A stretch of 29,976 nt of DNA from Flavobacteriales bacterium (lineage in GTDB: Bacteria; Bacteroidota; Bacteroidia; Flavobacteriales_F; PHOS-HE28), in the NCBI GenBank assembly GCA_016715995.1, contig JADJXF010000015.1, positions 1 through 29,976 of the forward strand. The letters run 5' to 3'. The notes below the pieces were generated by a model that saw nothing but the letters and a program-made list of their open reading frames with translations, was not told the origin of the DNA and did not search any database. This document shows, in pieces, positions 8,946 to 17,940 of this stretch. Every line of letters begins with the position of its first letter. The stretch's first letter is position 1. Position numbers and translations under genes: made by a program.

Positions 8946-11385
8946 TCACCTGCGTGCCCTCCGCTTGCTCAATACGCTCCCCGCATCCAGGAACCAGATC
9001 GCCTTGAGCGAGAAACTGTTGATGCCGGGAGATCGCCATGTGTTGTCGAGGTTCTCGAAGTAGTCCTGGCGCACGATGCCTTCGCGGACGAAGATGTTGT
9101 CTTTCCAGCCAAGGGTGATCTCGCTGCCGGGCGCGAAGTTCCAGCGCAGCCATACATCCACGGTGAACGCGTCGAAATCCACATCGTGCTTTGACGTGCC
9201 ATCCTCGTAGCGGCCGTTGTACCCCGTGGCGGCCAGCTTGCCATCGAGCAGCAGCTCGTGGTATTCCACGTATTGCGCGCGGCTCCAATAGTGTCGCACA
9301 TCAGCGTTGAGCGAAAGGGTGTTGGTGAAGGTGTAGCTGCCTTCAAGCTGAGCTCCGTGGTCCACTGGTCGCGGCGGCCCAGGATGATGTCATCGTCCGA
9401 GAAGGCCACCCATCCCACGTCCTCATCCTTGAACTCGTGGTAGCCGCCAAGGATGAAGAAGAGCTTGTCGTTGGGGCGTACCCGATTCTCCAGCACGACC
9501 CACATGTTCTTTCGGTCCCGCTCATAGAAGCGGCGATAGCCTCCGCGCAGGTCAACCGCATAAGGCGGGTTATAATTGGTGCTGATCACGCTTCGTAGCG
9601 CACGTTGGTGGGGAACTCATAGAGCCTGCCCGGCATGCGCGCCTCGAAGGGGTCGTAGGTGAGGACAGGTTCGGCGCGTATGCCTCCACCGAAGGCATTG
9701 AAGCCGCGCAGCACGCGGAAGGTGTTCAGCCCCACGGCGAAGTTGAAGAAGTGGTCAGGACGATCGCGCGTGAGTATTCTCCATTGAATCCGATGCCCCA
9801 GCGCTGCCAAGGTGCCTTCGGCTTGTACTTCACGAAATTCAACTCAGGCTCCACGCTGCGGTAGTTCACCCACGGCCAGAATCCGAGGTCGTTCGGGTCG
9901 TACTCCGGCGAACTCCTCGTACGAGGTGCCGTAAGTGAGCGCGCCTCCGGTCTTGCCGATGCCGAGTTCGTAGGAGTAGCCGAGGTCACGGTCAAGCCCG
10001 TTGCGAACTGCTGCGTGATGCGGCCCACCGCACCGCCTTGCAGCGTGCGCGCCTTGTTGTTCACCAGCGGGTCGAAGGCCGTGGTATTAGCATCGTAGGT
10101 ATCACCATCGCGGAGCACGTTGGTGTTGATAAGGCTCGCGTAACCGTTGTTGGGCAATTGCTGATCGAGGACGATGACATTGTAGTTCGACAAGGGATCG
10201 TGAGCACTTCGCGGGTGTTGCCCAAGCTGTCAGTGATGGTGCCGTAGGTGGCACGCGTCACTGTGTTCAGCAAGCCGATGCCCAGCCCTTTCGGGCCACG
10301 ACCGCTGATCTTGGTGGCGTTGATGAGCTTGCTCACGCCGGGGTCGTCGGTGACGGTCTCGCCTTCTCGCAGCGATGCGTAGAGGTTGCCGCGCAACAGC
10401 GGCACCCCACCGATCCTGCGGCTGTAGAAGACATCGCCCCGCTGGAAGGCTCGGTGCCCTCGGTGAAGAACTGCCGGTTCTCGTTGAACTGCACCTCGAA
10501 GGGCGAGAGGTTGAGCACCACGTTATCGCTCACCACCTGGCCGAAGTCGGGGATCGAGGTCATGTCCAGCGTGTAGGCATCCGTCAAACCGAGCTTCACA
10601 TCCATGCCGCCGTTGAAGGTGGTCGTCCAATCGCTCTCGTTCGGGTCATCTTGCGGGAAGTGCTGCGCATAGGCTGAAGCGTACGGAAGCAGCATCAGGC
10701 GCAGCGGCGGTTCGATCCCGCTGATGCCCGTGAGCACCACGTTGCCGCAACCAGCCTTCCTTCAAGGGGTCGATCGGGTTCCAGAAGCTCTTCTCGCGCG
10801 TCCGTCCTACGAGACGCATGAATTGAACGCTCCACGTGCTCCTTGGCCTTGGGAAAGCGGAAGGCCGAGTACGGGATGCTCATCTCCGCCACCCAGCCTT
10901 GCTCCGTGATGCGCGCCGCGCTGTGCCAGACGGCATGCCAGTTCTCGTCCTCTTCCTCGTTGGCCACGATGGCATCGAACTGAACACCCGCCGCTGTGAC
11001 AATGAACTCCGAAGCCGTTGCGGCCGCTCTCATAGGGATCAAAGGTGATTCCGAACCAGTCGGTGATGCCGATGCGGTCGCGACCGCTGAGGCGCATCAT
11101 CACACTATCAGGGTCATCGTAGAGAACTGCACTAATAAGGATGGCGTTGTCACTGTACAGCACGCGCACCTCGCTCCGGTAGTTGCTGGGCTCGTTGGGC
11201 CGCAGCTCGTTCTGCACGAATTCGGTGCCGATGGCCGCCGTGGCCCACGAGGGCTCATCGAGCACGCCATCCACCACGATGCGCTCCATGGCCCGAGCGG
11301 CCGTGAGATTCTTGCAGACCAGGGTGGTGTCCTGCGTGAAACCTGCTGAAGAAACGAGAAGAGCGATGAGGGCAGACAGGCGCAT
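8946..11385 (-). CDS. DUF5916-family outer-membrane protein with CBM9-like N-terminus, frameshifted
   Basis: The start ATG at 11385 gives a signal peptide (MRLSALIALLVSSAGFTQ). The next part resembles the CBM9-like carbohydrate-binding fold found at the front of DUF5916 proteins: VVDGVLDEPSWATA, SEVRVLYSDNAILISAVLYDD, DWFGITFDPYESGRNGF. The middle contains GMDVKLGLTDAYTLDMTSIPDFGQVVSDN and LSPFEVQFNENRQFFTEG, hallmarks of DUF5916. The rest is a long run of amphipathic strands, probably a beta-barrel in the outer membrane, ending KAIWFLDAGSVLSKRR just before 8946. Corrected length is about 810 aa, usual for the family. At least six indels are needed. The biological role is not established; association with surface glycan or peptide handling is only inferred from the family. 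Confidence 0.85.
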
Positions 11386-11469
11386 CGAGGCACGAAGGTC
11401 GGGGCCACGGGTTGAACAGGTCAGTCCTCGTGAACCATCCGAAGCCAGGATGGACCGTTTCGAACGGAC

Positions 11470-11495
11470 GCGCCCCACGGTTTCCCGCAGGGCGC
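11470..11495 (-). terminator. Possible hairpin between the EF-G paralogue and DUF5916 gene
   Basis: GCGCCC at 11470-11475 pairs with GGGCGC at 11490-11495, with a further GG/CC pair inside the 14-base loop. It lies 52 bases after the EF-G stop but has no T tract on the minus strand, so it may be a weak or factor-dependent terminator, or just an mRNA structure. Confidence 0.25.
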
Positions 11496-11546
11496 TCGGT
11501 CGGACTGCACTGAACTACGCCGCCACTACTTCCTCCTTATGGCTGC

Positions 11547-13638
11547 TCACCGGTTTATGCTGAGCTCATTCGGCACGGGCTGGTAAGCGTGGAAGCGCTC
11601 GCTGTAAATTGCCGCGTCCTTGCGTAAGGCTGCGGGCGTGGTGCTGTAGCGATCGGTTCAGCCAGCGGCGTGAGCGCTCTGATGATCATGGTAGCGGCCG
11701 CTGCTGTCAACGCCCATCACGATGCTGCGGCGCGCTCGCAGGTCGGTCATCACATCGCCCATGAGGTCGGCGGGCACGCGCACCTCCAGTTCCTGGATGG
11801 GCTCCATCAGCTGCGGGTCGGCGTTAGTGAAGGCTTCGCGGAAAGCCTGCAAGCCCGCGATCTCGAAGCTGATGTCGTTGCTGTCCACCGGGTGCATCTT
11901 TCCGTCGTGCACGTCGCGCGGATGTCGCGCGCAGGTGATGCAGTGAGCGGGCCGCGGTCCATCTTCTCCATCACGCCTTTGAGGATGCTCGGCATGAACT
12001 TGTTGTCGATCGCACCGCCCACGATGCAGTTATGAAAACCAGCTTCCCGCCGGTGGGCGGTTCATGTTCCTCCTTGCTGCGCACGCTATGACCGGTGGGC
12101 TCGGGCATGCCTTCGTACCAGGGCTCGATCTTCCAGATGCACTTCGCCGAATTGGCCACTGCCGCCCGTCTGCTTCTTGTGGCGGTAGCTGGCGGCCGCG
12201 CTCTTGCGGATGGTCTCGCGGTACGGGATGCGCGGGCTGCTGAAGGCGCAATCGACCTTGTAGTGGTGGTTCAGCTTCCACTTGAGCATGTTCAAGTGCA
12301 ATTCGCCCCTGCGCTCCCACGAGCTGCTGCGCGGTCTCGCGGCTGTACGTGAGCACGATGGTAGGATCACTCCTTCTGGATCTCCACCAGCGCGGCGTGC
12401 AACTTCTCCTCGAGCTTCTGATCGGTGGCTCTGATCGCCTGGCGCAAGCGCGGTTCGGGAAGGCGATAGGCTGCGGTTTGATGCTCTTGCCCGGGGCGTG
12501 CAGCGTATGCGCGGTGGCGGTGTCCTTCAGCTTCATCGTCCCACCGATGTCACCGGCCACCAGCTTCTCCACCGGCTTGCGGTCCTTGCCGTCAACGATG
12601 AAGAGCTGGTTGATGCGCTCGGCGCTCCCGGTGTTGTCGTTCACCAGCTCCGTGCCCTCCTTCACTTCACCGCTCGCGACCTTGAAGAGCGTGATGTGCC
12701 CTGCCTTCGGCTCGATCGCGGTCTTGAAGGTGAAGAGCACGGCAGGCCCGTCGGCAACGCATTCCAGCCTTCCGCCTCCAACGAGGCTCTTCAGCGGGCA
12801 TCTCCAGCGCGGCAGGGGCCACGTTGTCGATGTAGCCCATCAGACGGCCGCTGCCCATGTTGCGCAGGGCGCTCAGGCAAAGACCGGGAAGCAGGTGCGC
12901 TTCATCATGCCCTGCTTCAATCCGATGCGCATCTCGTCCTCGTCGAGCTCGCCCTTCTCGAAGTAATGCTCCATCAGGGCCTCATCGTTCTCAGCCGCCC
13001 GCTCAACAAGCTCCTTGTGAAGGGCATTGGCCTTCTCGAGCTCATCGGCTGGAATGGCCTGCTTCTCGGGCCTTCCCCCGCATCATGAAGACGTACATGG
13101 TCATCTTCAGCAGGTCGATGATGCGGTGGAAGCCATCGCCCTGCTCCACGGGATATTGCATCACCGTCACTGCGCTGCCGAAGTGCTCGTTCGCCTGCGC
13201 GACCGTGGCCTCGAAATCGGCGTTGGGGGTGATCGGGCTGGTTCACGCCGATGATCGCCCGGGCGGTCATAATGCGCGATGTGGTCCCACCAGGTCGGTG
13301 CCCACCTCCACGCCGTGGTGCGCGTTGAGCAGCACGCGGGTATCGGCCACCCGCAAGGCCGGAATGGTCTCGCCCACGGGATCGTCAAGGCCGGGCGTAT
13401 CGACGATGTTGATCTTTAGCCCTGCCACTCGGTATGCGGCACGGTGCTGTAAACGCTGCTTCCGCGCTCGTGCTCGAGCTCGTGGTAGTCGCTCACGGTG
13501 TTCTTGTCCTCGACCCAGCCGCGGCGTTGGATCGAGACCCGCCTCGAAGAGCATGGTTTCGGCCAGCGTGGTCTTGCCGCATCCGTAGGATCCCAGCAGG
13601 ACGATGTTCCTGATATGCTTCGCATCGAAGGTTTTCAT
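11547..13638 (-). CDS. Elongation factor G paralogue (FusA2-like GTPase), frameshifted
   Basis: A translational GTPase of about 697 aa. From the ATG at 13638 it reads FDAKHIRNIVLLGSYGCGKTT (G1, P-loop), SVEDKNTVSDYHELEHERG-like switch I around 13480-13510, INIVDTPGLDD (G3) near 13385-13415, LLNAHHGVEVGT, and NQPDH in place of the NKxD G4 motif. Later domains include IPYRETIRKSAAASYRHKKQTGGSGQFGEVHL (domain IV), VGGAIDNKFMPSILKGVMEKM, HPVDSNDISFEIAGLQAF and EVRVPADLMGDVMTDLRARRS (domain V), ending PVPNELSINR then TGA at 11547-11549. The altered G4 motif and an insertion after the QFGEV motif mark it as the Bacteroidota paralogue rather than the main EF-G. Its function is not settled; about eight indels interrupt it. 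Confidence 0.88.
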
Positions 13639-13808
13639 GGCATGGAAGGGGTTTGGGGTGATTGGGTTTCTTCCGCCATTCGTGGAGGTCGCCAGCTGAT
13701 CCATCTCCAGCAGGAGCAGGAGGGCACTCTTCAGCGACGCGCGAGGCAGGCTGAAATTAGCCGAAGCGCACGGACATTTCCAAGGCATTCCTCAGCCCCC
13801 AGGCGCGA

Positions 13809-13830
13809 AAGGCCCGCCGAAGCGGGCCTT
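13809..13830 (-). terminator. Intrinsic terminator-like hairpin with UUCG loop
   Basis: AAGGCCCGC pairs perfectly with GCGGGCCTT (9 bp). Read on the minus strand the loop is TTCG, an extra-stable tetraloop, and the A-T pairs at the base give a short T run (CCTTTCG). It lies 21 bases downstream of the stop of the small minus-strand gene at 13852-14056 and upstream of the EF-G paralogue, so it probably ends that small transcript. Confidence 0.65.
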
Positions 13831-13851
13831 CCGAATGATCGGTTATGCCGG

Positions 13852-14056
13852 TCAGTTCAGTGATTCCATGGCCCGCCCGGCCTGCGGGCGCATGAACCGC
13901 TCAACCACCTCATCGTAGTTGGCGGGCAGGTTCCAATTCCTTCTGCGGACAGAAGGCCAAGTCCGCGCTCTGCTGGTAACCGCTTGGTTCAGCGGGCTTC
14001 TGGTGCTCTGCCGGGGTGCCCTCGCCATTCGGCTGGGCTTCGCTCGCGTTCTACAT
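13852..14056 (-). CDS. Small hypothetical protein, about 68 aa, frameshifted
   Basis: The minus-strand reading is low-complexity and charged at its start (NASEAQPNGEGTPAEHQKPAEPSG), then YQQSADLAFCPQKEL, and after a frame change LPANYDEVVERFMRPQAGRAMESLN with TGA at 13852-13854. The acidic/proline-rich front followed by a short helical tail, together with a terminator hairpin just beyond the stop, supports a real small gene. An indel directly after the proposed ATG (14054-14056) and one near 13925 have to be assumed. No family is recognised. Confidence 0.4.
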
Positions 14057-14238
14057 CACGGGTTCCTTCCTTTTAGCTCAGGGGAACACGCCGGGAGCGA
14101 GACTTGTTCAGCGGAGCCAGGGCGAATGTATGGCGATAGCCTCCGCGTGTAAACAACCACTGTTCACGGATAAGCCCATCATAGGAATCCCGACATCGGG
14201 CGTGGGCCCATCTTTACCGCACCAACTCCGCACCCATC

Positions 14239-14893
14239 ATGCGCAAGCTCCTGATCCCCTCTCCTTGCTGTCCTGCTCCTTGGCTCCTACGCTCAATTCA
14301 ACAGAAGCGGGCCCTTCACGCCTCTATTGGCGGTGCCTGTTAGCTTTCACGCCACGAGTTACTATCAAGTTCACCTTCAACTTCTTCGGGACGCCGGTCA
14401 ACGTGGCCACCACCTCCACTGACGGGCCGCGACATTCACCTTGCCCATCGAGCTCGACTACGGCGTCGCCAAGTTCATGAGCCTCGGTCTCTACCTGGAG
14501 CCCGGTTCTTATGTCGATTCCAGTGCAACGGAGGCAACCGCCTCATGATGGCAGGCATCCAGCCGCGCTTCTACCTGCTGAACAAGGATCGCTTCGCATT
14601 GCTCGCCTCGCTCCAACTGGGCGTTGCCGGACTGAACATCGTGCGCACCAGGCCGGGCTACCAGTGATGCGCGATACATGGGCTTCCAGTGAGGATTGGG
14701 CACTGGCATGGCGGTGGGCTTCGGCGACCATTTCGGGATGCGCTTCATGCTGCGCTATGTGAGCACCAGCATGCCGCTGCGGGCCATTAAGGGAGAACGG
14801 CAGCAGCATCGACCTTGACAATTTCGAAGCGAAGCTGACCACCGGCGGCGTGCTCCTGCGGCTTTCCCTGTGCGTGCGTTTCGGAGGAATTGA
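14239..14893 (+). CDS. Outer-membrane beta-barrel-like protein, frameshifted
   Basis: The ATG at 14239 opens a signal-peptide-like stretch that needs one indel (MRKLLIP..LLAVLLLGSYAQ). The mature part alternates polar and hydrophobic residues as in transmembrane strands: TFTLPIELDYGVAKFMSLGLYLEPG, LMMAGIQPRFYLLNKDRFALLASLQLGVAGLNIV, GMAVGFGDHFGMRFMLRYVSTS, and a final strand ending near LCVRFGG. Corrected length is about 215 aa, consistent with a small barrel of about eight strands. No specific family is recognised. The last frame must shift to use the TGA at 14891-14893; otherwise it would run into the riboswitch that follows. Confidence 0.55.
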
Positions 14894-14920
14894 GCCGCGC
14901 CTACTTTTTCGGCCCCGCAT

Positions 14921-15068
14921 TGCAGTTCCGCCCTACGGCGGATGAAAGGGAATCCCGTGCGAGACCGGGGCTGTTCCCGCAGCTGTGAATCGCTGAGGTC
15001 CAGCGCAGATACCACTCGGCAACAGGGAAGGCGCGATGGATGAGGGCGATGAGCCAGAAGACCTGCCG
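14921..15068 (+). promoter_or_regulatory. Cobalamin (B12) riboswitch aptamer
   Basis: The conserved landmarks of the cobalamin aptamer occur in order: a P2-type hairpin CCGCC-CTA-CGGCGG (14929-14941), GAAAGGGAATCCCGTGCGAGAC (14944-14965), GGGGCTGTTCCCGCAGCTGTGA (14967-14988), CCACTCGG, GGGAAGGCG (15025-15033) and the B12 box GAGCCAGAAGACCTGCC (15051-15067). GCAGTT at 14922-14927 would pair with the terminal ACCTGC to close P1, allowing for one missing base. A TACTTTTT element at 14902-14909 may be the promoter -7 box. It sits on the same strand as, and 122 bases ahead of, the T9SS-exported propeller gene, so that gene should be repressed when cobalamin is plentiful. Confidence 0.92.
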
Positions 15069-15103
15069 CACTGCCCAAGACAATGGCCCCGGGCAAGGCA
15101 GGT
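15061..15103 (+). promoter_or_regulatory. Candidate expression-platform hairpin of the B12 riboswitch
   Basis: ACCTGCC at 15061-15067, the last part of the B12 box, is exactly complementary to GGCAGGT at 15097-15103. Inside it TGCCC (15072-15076) pairs with GGGCA (15091-15095). This hairpin and the P1 stem of the aptamer both need the same ACCTGCC, so they exclude each other. There is no T tract after it, so control by transcription termination is unlikely; a translational or other read-out is inferred. Confidence 0.5.
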
Positions 15104-15189
15104 TGGCTGGCGGTGGCCATCCTTCCGTTCCTGGGGTTTCACCATCACGAACGCCGCGCGGTGAACGCGGCAGCCAAATCCCAATTCCC

Positions 15190-16479
15190 ATGTACCGCTC
15201 TTTACTCTCAACAGCTGCGCTCGCAGCAAGCTTCTGGTGCCAGGCCCAAGGCCCCATGGTTCATCAGGTCCTCGTGCTCAGCGAAGGCTACTACGACTAC
15301 TTCGGCGGCGGCGGACAGCTGGTGCCGGTGACCTTCAGGCAGCTACGACCCGGCTGCAGGAACCTATGCAACCGTCGCGACCATCAACGGGCCGCGCTTC
15401 GGCAGCGATGTGCTCGTTGATGAAGGCATCGTGTTCGTAGCGACCGACGATCGCGTGCTGCGCTTCGATGCGGATACCTATCAACCGCTCGGCGAAGCCC
15501 TGGTGGCTGGTGTGCGCAAGCTGGCCATCTGGGGCGATGCGCTGCTGATCACCCGCGGCGAGCTGGGCGGCCTCCCCCACTACTTCGAGGCCCGCGACAA
15601 GAGCACGCTTGATCTGCTCTGGACAATCGACCCCACCGATGGACTGACCATGAGTGCCGAGGATGTGATGAGTGGTTGGCGACAAGGCATATCTGGCTGT
15701 GAACAACGCCTTCGACTGGAGCAACCTTGCGGGAAAAGTGGGTGTGGTGGACCTTGTAGCGCAGAGCTATGGCACCGAGATCGACCTGGGGCTGAACGGG
15801 CTGAACCCTGAGAAGCTCTTCGTGAAGGACGGCGACGTGCTCGCCTTCTGCAACAACGATTTCACGAGCAGCAGCATCAGCCGCGTAAGCGTTGATGGGA
15901 CCCCCGTGCTGCAGTACACCACGGTGGTAGCGGAGAATTCCGGCTGCGCTGCATCGGCGCTCGTGGAGGCCGAGGACAAGGTGTACTTCCTCGAGTACGC
16001 GCAGAATGAATTGGCGCGATTCGACCTGGCCACCGGCGCGGTGAGCGATACCCTGAGCGGCAGCCCGGCCATCTACGGCATCATCGAGGATCCGTCCGGC
16101 GGCGTGCTCTACGCCACCACCACCGATTTCTTCAGCGCCGGCGATTTCCATGTGCTCGGCCTCGATGGGCAGGTGACGGCTACTGTGCCCGCTGCCGTTT
16201 CCAGCGGGAATCTGGCACTGGATATCCGCTTGAGCACCGGTGTGCCTGAGCGCGATGCGGCGTCCATCACCGTATTCCCGAATCCAGCGGATCGCGAGCT
16301 CTTCGTTCAAGCACCCCGCGCGGCCGCCGGGGTTGAAGTGCGCGATGCCGCAGGCCGCCTGGTACGGCGCGAAGTGATGATTCCCGGCGTGCAGCACCGG
16401 TTGATGGTGGACGGGATCGCGCCTGGCTTGCACCGTTCAGGCGGAAGGTTCGAGCGCCTCGCGCTTCACCAAGCGCTGA
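15190..16479 (+). CDS. T9SS-exported beta-propeller-like surface protein under B12 control, frameshifted
   Basis: A protein of about 429 aa with signal peptide (MYRSLLSTAALAASFWCQAQ), a repeat-rich body and a type A T9SS sorting domain (ITVFPNPADRELFVQ, EVRDAAGRLVRREV, VDGIAPGL..TVQAEGSSASRFTKR, TGA at 16477-16479). The body has YncE/DUF5074-like units of about 45 residues: SGDVLVDEG-type turns, VFVATDDRVLRFDADTYQPLG, KLAIWGDALLITRG, DKAYLAVNNAFDWSNLAGKVGVVDL, EKLFVKDGDVLAFCNND, VYFLEYAQNELARFDLATG. This fits a propeller. Indels are near 15349, 15670 and 16430. Because a cobalamin riboswitch precedes it, a role in capturing B12 on the cell surface, like the propeller lipoprotein BtuG of Bacteroides, is inferred. 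BtuG is lipid-anchored, whereas this one would be attached through T9SS. There is no neighbouring btuB gene in view. Confidence 0.82.
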
Positions 16480-16513
16480 TCGGATCGGGCATCTACATTT
16501 GCCGCCCGCATCA

Positions 16514-16585
16514 GCCTCCTTAGCTCAGCGGTAGAGCAGCTCATTCGTAATGAGCAGGTCTTCGGTTCAAATCCGAAAGGAGGCT
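16514..16585 (+). tRNA. tRNA-Thr (anticodon CGU)
   Basis: A complete cloverleaf: acceptor GCCTCCT/AGGAGGC (7 bp, perfect), D arm GCTC/GAGC, anticodon arm GCTCA-TTCGTAA-TGAGC with anticodon CGT at 16546-16548, variable loop AGGTC, T arm TTCGG-TTCAAAT-CCGAA, discriminator T at 16585. CCA is not encoded (CTC follows). It forms the left boundary of the integrated element; everything from within the anticodon arm to the 3' end is probably contributed by the element. Confidence 0.95.
16543..16560 (+). repeat. Left attachment core (attL)
   Basis: ATTCGTAATGAGCAGGTC spans the anticodon loop, the 3' strand of the anticodon stem and the variable loop of the intact tRNA-Thr. An identical copy lies at 24789-24806. 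Crossover must fall inside or beside this block because the two copies diverge at the next base. Confidence 0.9.
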
Positions 16586-16597
16586 CTCTTAGAGCCG

Positions 16598-16634
16598 CAA
16601 GCCCTCCAGCGCAAGTTGGGGGGCTTGTTTATTT
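16598..16634. terminator. Strong bidirectional terminator after tRNA-Thr
   Basis: CAAGCCCTCCAGC (16598-16610) pairs along 13 positions (two G-T wobbles) with GTTGGGGGGCTTG (16615-16627) around a GCAA tetraloop, followed by TTTATTT on the plus strand. It ends the tRNA transcript. It also lies just past the last minus-strand gene of the element. Since it is inside the element, it came in with it. Confidence 0.8.
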
Positions 16635-17383
16635 GGGCAGGGGTAAATAAGGGGGCAAGTTTGCGACCGCTGGAGCCTTTCCCGGTGTATCGCTCGGAAG
16701 CCTTGCCAGCCCTGCCCGGATCAATTCGCGGGCGCTCCGATAACCGAACTCCTTTGGAATTAGCGCAAGTCCAAGAACGCCCCGCGTAGACGGATCGGCC
16801 AGCAAGCCGGGGACCAACGTGCTTCATCGGCGCGGGTCAGTTGCTCCAGCAACCGTTCCCGCCTCTTTGATCGCTTCGTGGGCTTGCCGCGATAGGTTCC
16901 GGGCTTCCTTTTGCCCTTGCTTCGTTCTAAGTGCCGCTCGGCGTTCCAGTAGGTTTCATCCCAGCGGTTGAGCTTGCCGCATGTTTGGGAAGGGTAGTAG
17001 AGCCGATAGCTGAAGCCCCACCTACTTCGGAAGGTGCGGGCATGATAGGCCCGGTAGAGCATCCGACAAGCGCGGCCGGTTTGCGGACAACGGAAGTAGA
17101 GCACTTCACCCCGGCCGAGGTTGCTCGGCTTGCTCACCATGTCGAACCGTTGCCGCACATCTTCAGCCGCCCCGGTGTGCGGATGGGTCCAGGTGTAGCT
17201 CAGTTCCATGTAGACCTCGGCCCCTTTGCGCTTGGTGAAGATCCGCACGGCGTCACCGTTTGTCCACGTCCACGATCCGCTCACCTCGGCGTCCTTGGTG
17301 AAGTAGCCCACCTTCAGCAACCGCGACAATTCCAAGCGCGGGGAAGAGTAGACCGTTGCGGCTCCAGTGTAGGGGCGTCCCAT
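16629..17383 (-). CDS. Unknown element protein with a CPxTGRxC motif, possibly frameshifted near its end
   Basis: From the ATG at 17383 an intact frame of 207 aa runs to 16760. It has a basic, aromatic-rich make-up, a beta-rich front (SGSWTWTNGDAVRIFTK, VYMELSYTWTHPHTGAA), then GEVLYFRCPQTGRACRMLYR, where C-P-Q-T-G-R-A-C resembles half of a zinc ribbon, and a strongly basic tail (KGKRKPGTYRGKPTKRSKRRERLLEQL). Near 16815 another frame takes over with a convincing reading (LLADPSTRGVLGLALIPKEFG, ELIRAGLARLPSD) up to a TAA at 16629-16631, so the true product may be about 250 aa and this gene may carry the element's only frameshift. It begins 8 bases after the 182-aa gene. The function is unknown; DNA or RNA binding is a guess from the charge and the motif. 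Confidence 0.6.
16640..16659 (+). repeat. Left arm-type repeat of the element
   Basis: GGGGTAAATAAGGGGGCAAG matches the repeat at 24660-24679 at 17 of 20 positions in the same orientation, the three differences being the central bases 10-12. It lies 79 bases inside the left core. The position and pairing fit an integrase arm-binding site. Confidence 0.6.
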
Positions 17384-17391
17384 TGCCGTGC

Positions 17392-17940
17392 TCAGAAACC
17401 CCAGCCGGTAGGTTGCTCATCCTTGCCCTCCACGTTGTTCAACTTGGGGAACACGTAGGGCATGAGCTTGCACAGTGTGGCGATGCGGTCCTTTGGCTCC
17501 AGTGCCTTCAGCGTTTCGGGCAGCTCGGCCAGTTCGCGCCTCACCAATTCCTGAAGCCCTTCCCGTGTGCCCTTGGTCCACGGTTCAGCTTCCTTCGCCT
17601 TCGTGCGGCCTTTCAGTAATGCGATGCCCACTGATAGGTCCACGTCGAACTCACTTGCCTTCAGGTAGGTGTAGGCCGCAAGGTTGATCTCCACGCATTG
17701 CTCTTCGTTCATTCCAGCCTTGGCCAGTAATGCCTCGGCCGCGCGGTCCCCCTTCAGGGGTTCATCGTGGGAGGCTTGCAGGATGTCAAGCACCTGGGAA
17801 TAGAGGTCCATAGCCTTGTCCACGTCGGGGAACTTGCCGCCTTCCTTCACCTTGCACAGAAAGGCCAAGGCGTAGCCGTTCCAGTGTTCGTTGTTCGTGT
17901 GTATCGCAGCCTCGGCCGCTCCAGTTTTCCGCTTGCTCAT
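17392..17940 (-). CDS. Unknown 182-aa helical element protein
   Basis: An intact frame. It starts MSKRKTGAAEAAIHTNNEHWNG and is almost entirely helical, with LASHDEPLKGDRAAEALLAKAG-like and FDVDLSVGIALLKGRTKAKEAEPW segments in the middle. The C-terminal segment reads LAELPETLKALEPKDRIATLCKLMPYVFPKLNNV. That kind of LEPKDR..LxKLMPYVxPK tail is familiar from small Bacteroidota phage and mobile-element proteins, some of which sit where a small terminase subunit would be; the similarity is from memory and not enough to name it. Its ATG overlaps the stop of the 74-aa gene by 4 bases (ATGA), which implies translational coupling. Confidence 0.75.
   Translation of the reverse strand: MSKRKTGAAEAAIHTNNEHWNGYALAFLCKVKEGGKFPDVDKAMDLYSQVLDILQASHDEPLKGDRAAEALLAKAGMNEEQCVEINLAAYTYLKASEFDVDLSVGIALLKGRTKAKEAEPWTKGTREGLQELVRRELAELPETLKALEPKDRIATLCKLMPYVFPKLNNVEGKDEQPTGWGF

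Noticed and set aside
12349..13588. Long plus-strand open frames of 196-243 codons opposite the EF-G gene
   Set aside because: They are antisense shadows in GC-rich DNA. The minus strand carries clear EF-G motifs throughout.
15083..15190. Alternative start ATG at 15084 for the propeller gene
   Set aside because: It lies in the loop of the riboswitch hairpin and in a different frame from the signal peptide beginning at 15190.
15549..16433. 294-codon minus-strand open frame
   Set aside because: It is antisense to the T9SS propeller gene, whose signal peptide, repeats and sorting domain are on the plus strand; the antisense peptide is His/Arg/Ala rich without motifs.
1..16500. Many frameshifts read as a region of pseudogenes
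   Set aside because: Indels hit essential genes such as folP at the same rate as others and few in-frame stops or large deletions are seen, so sequencing error is the simpler explanation.
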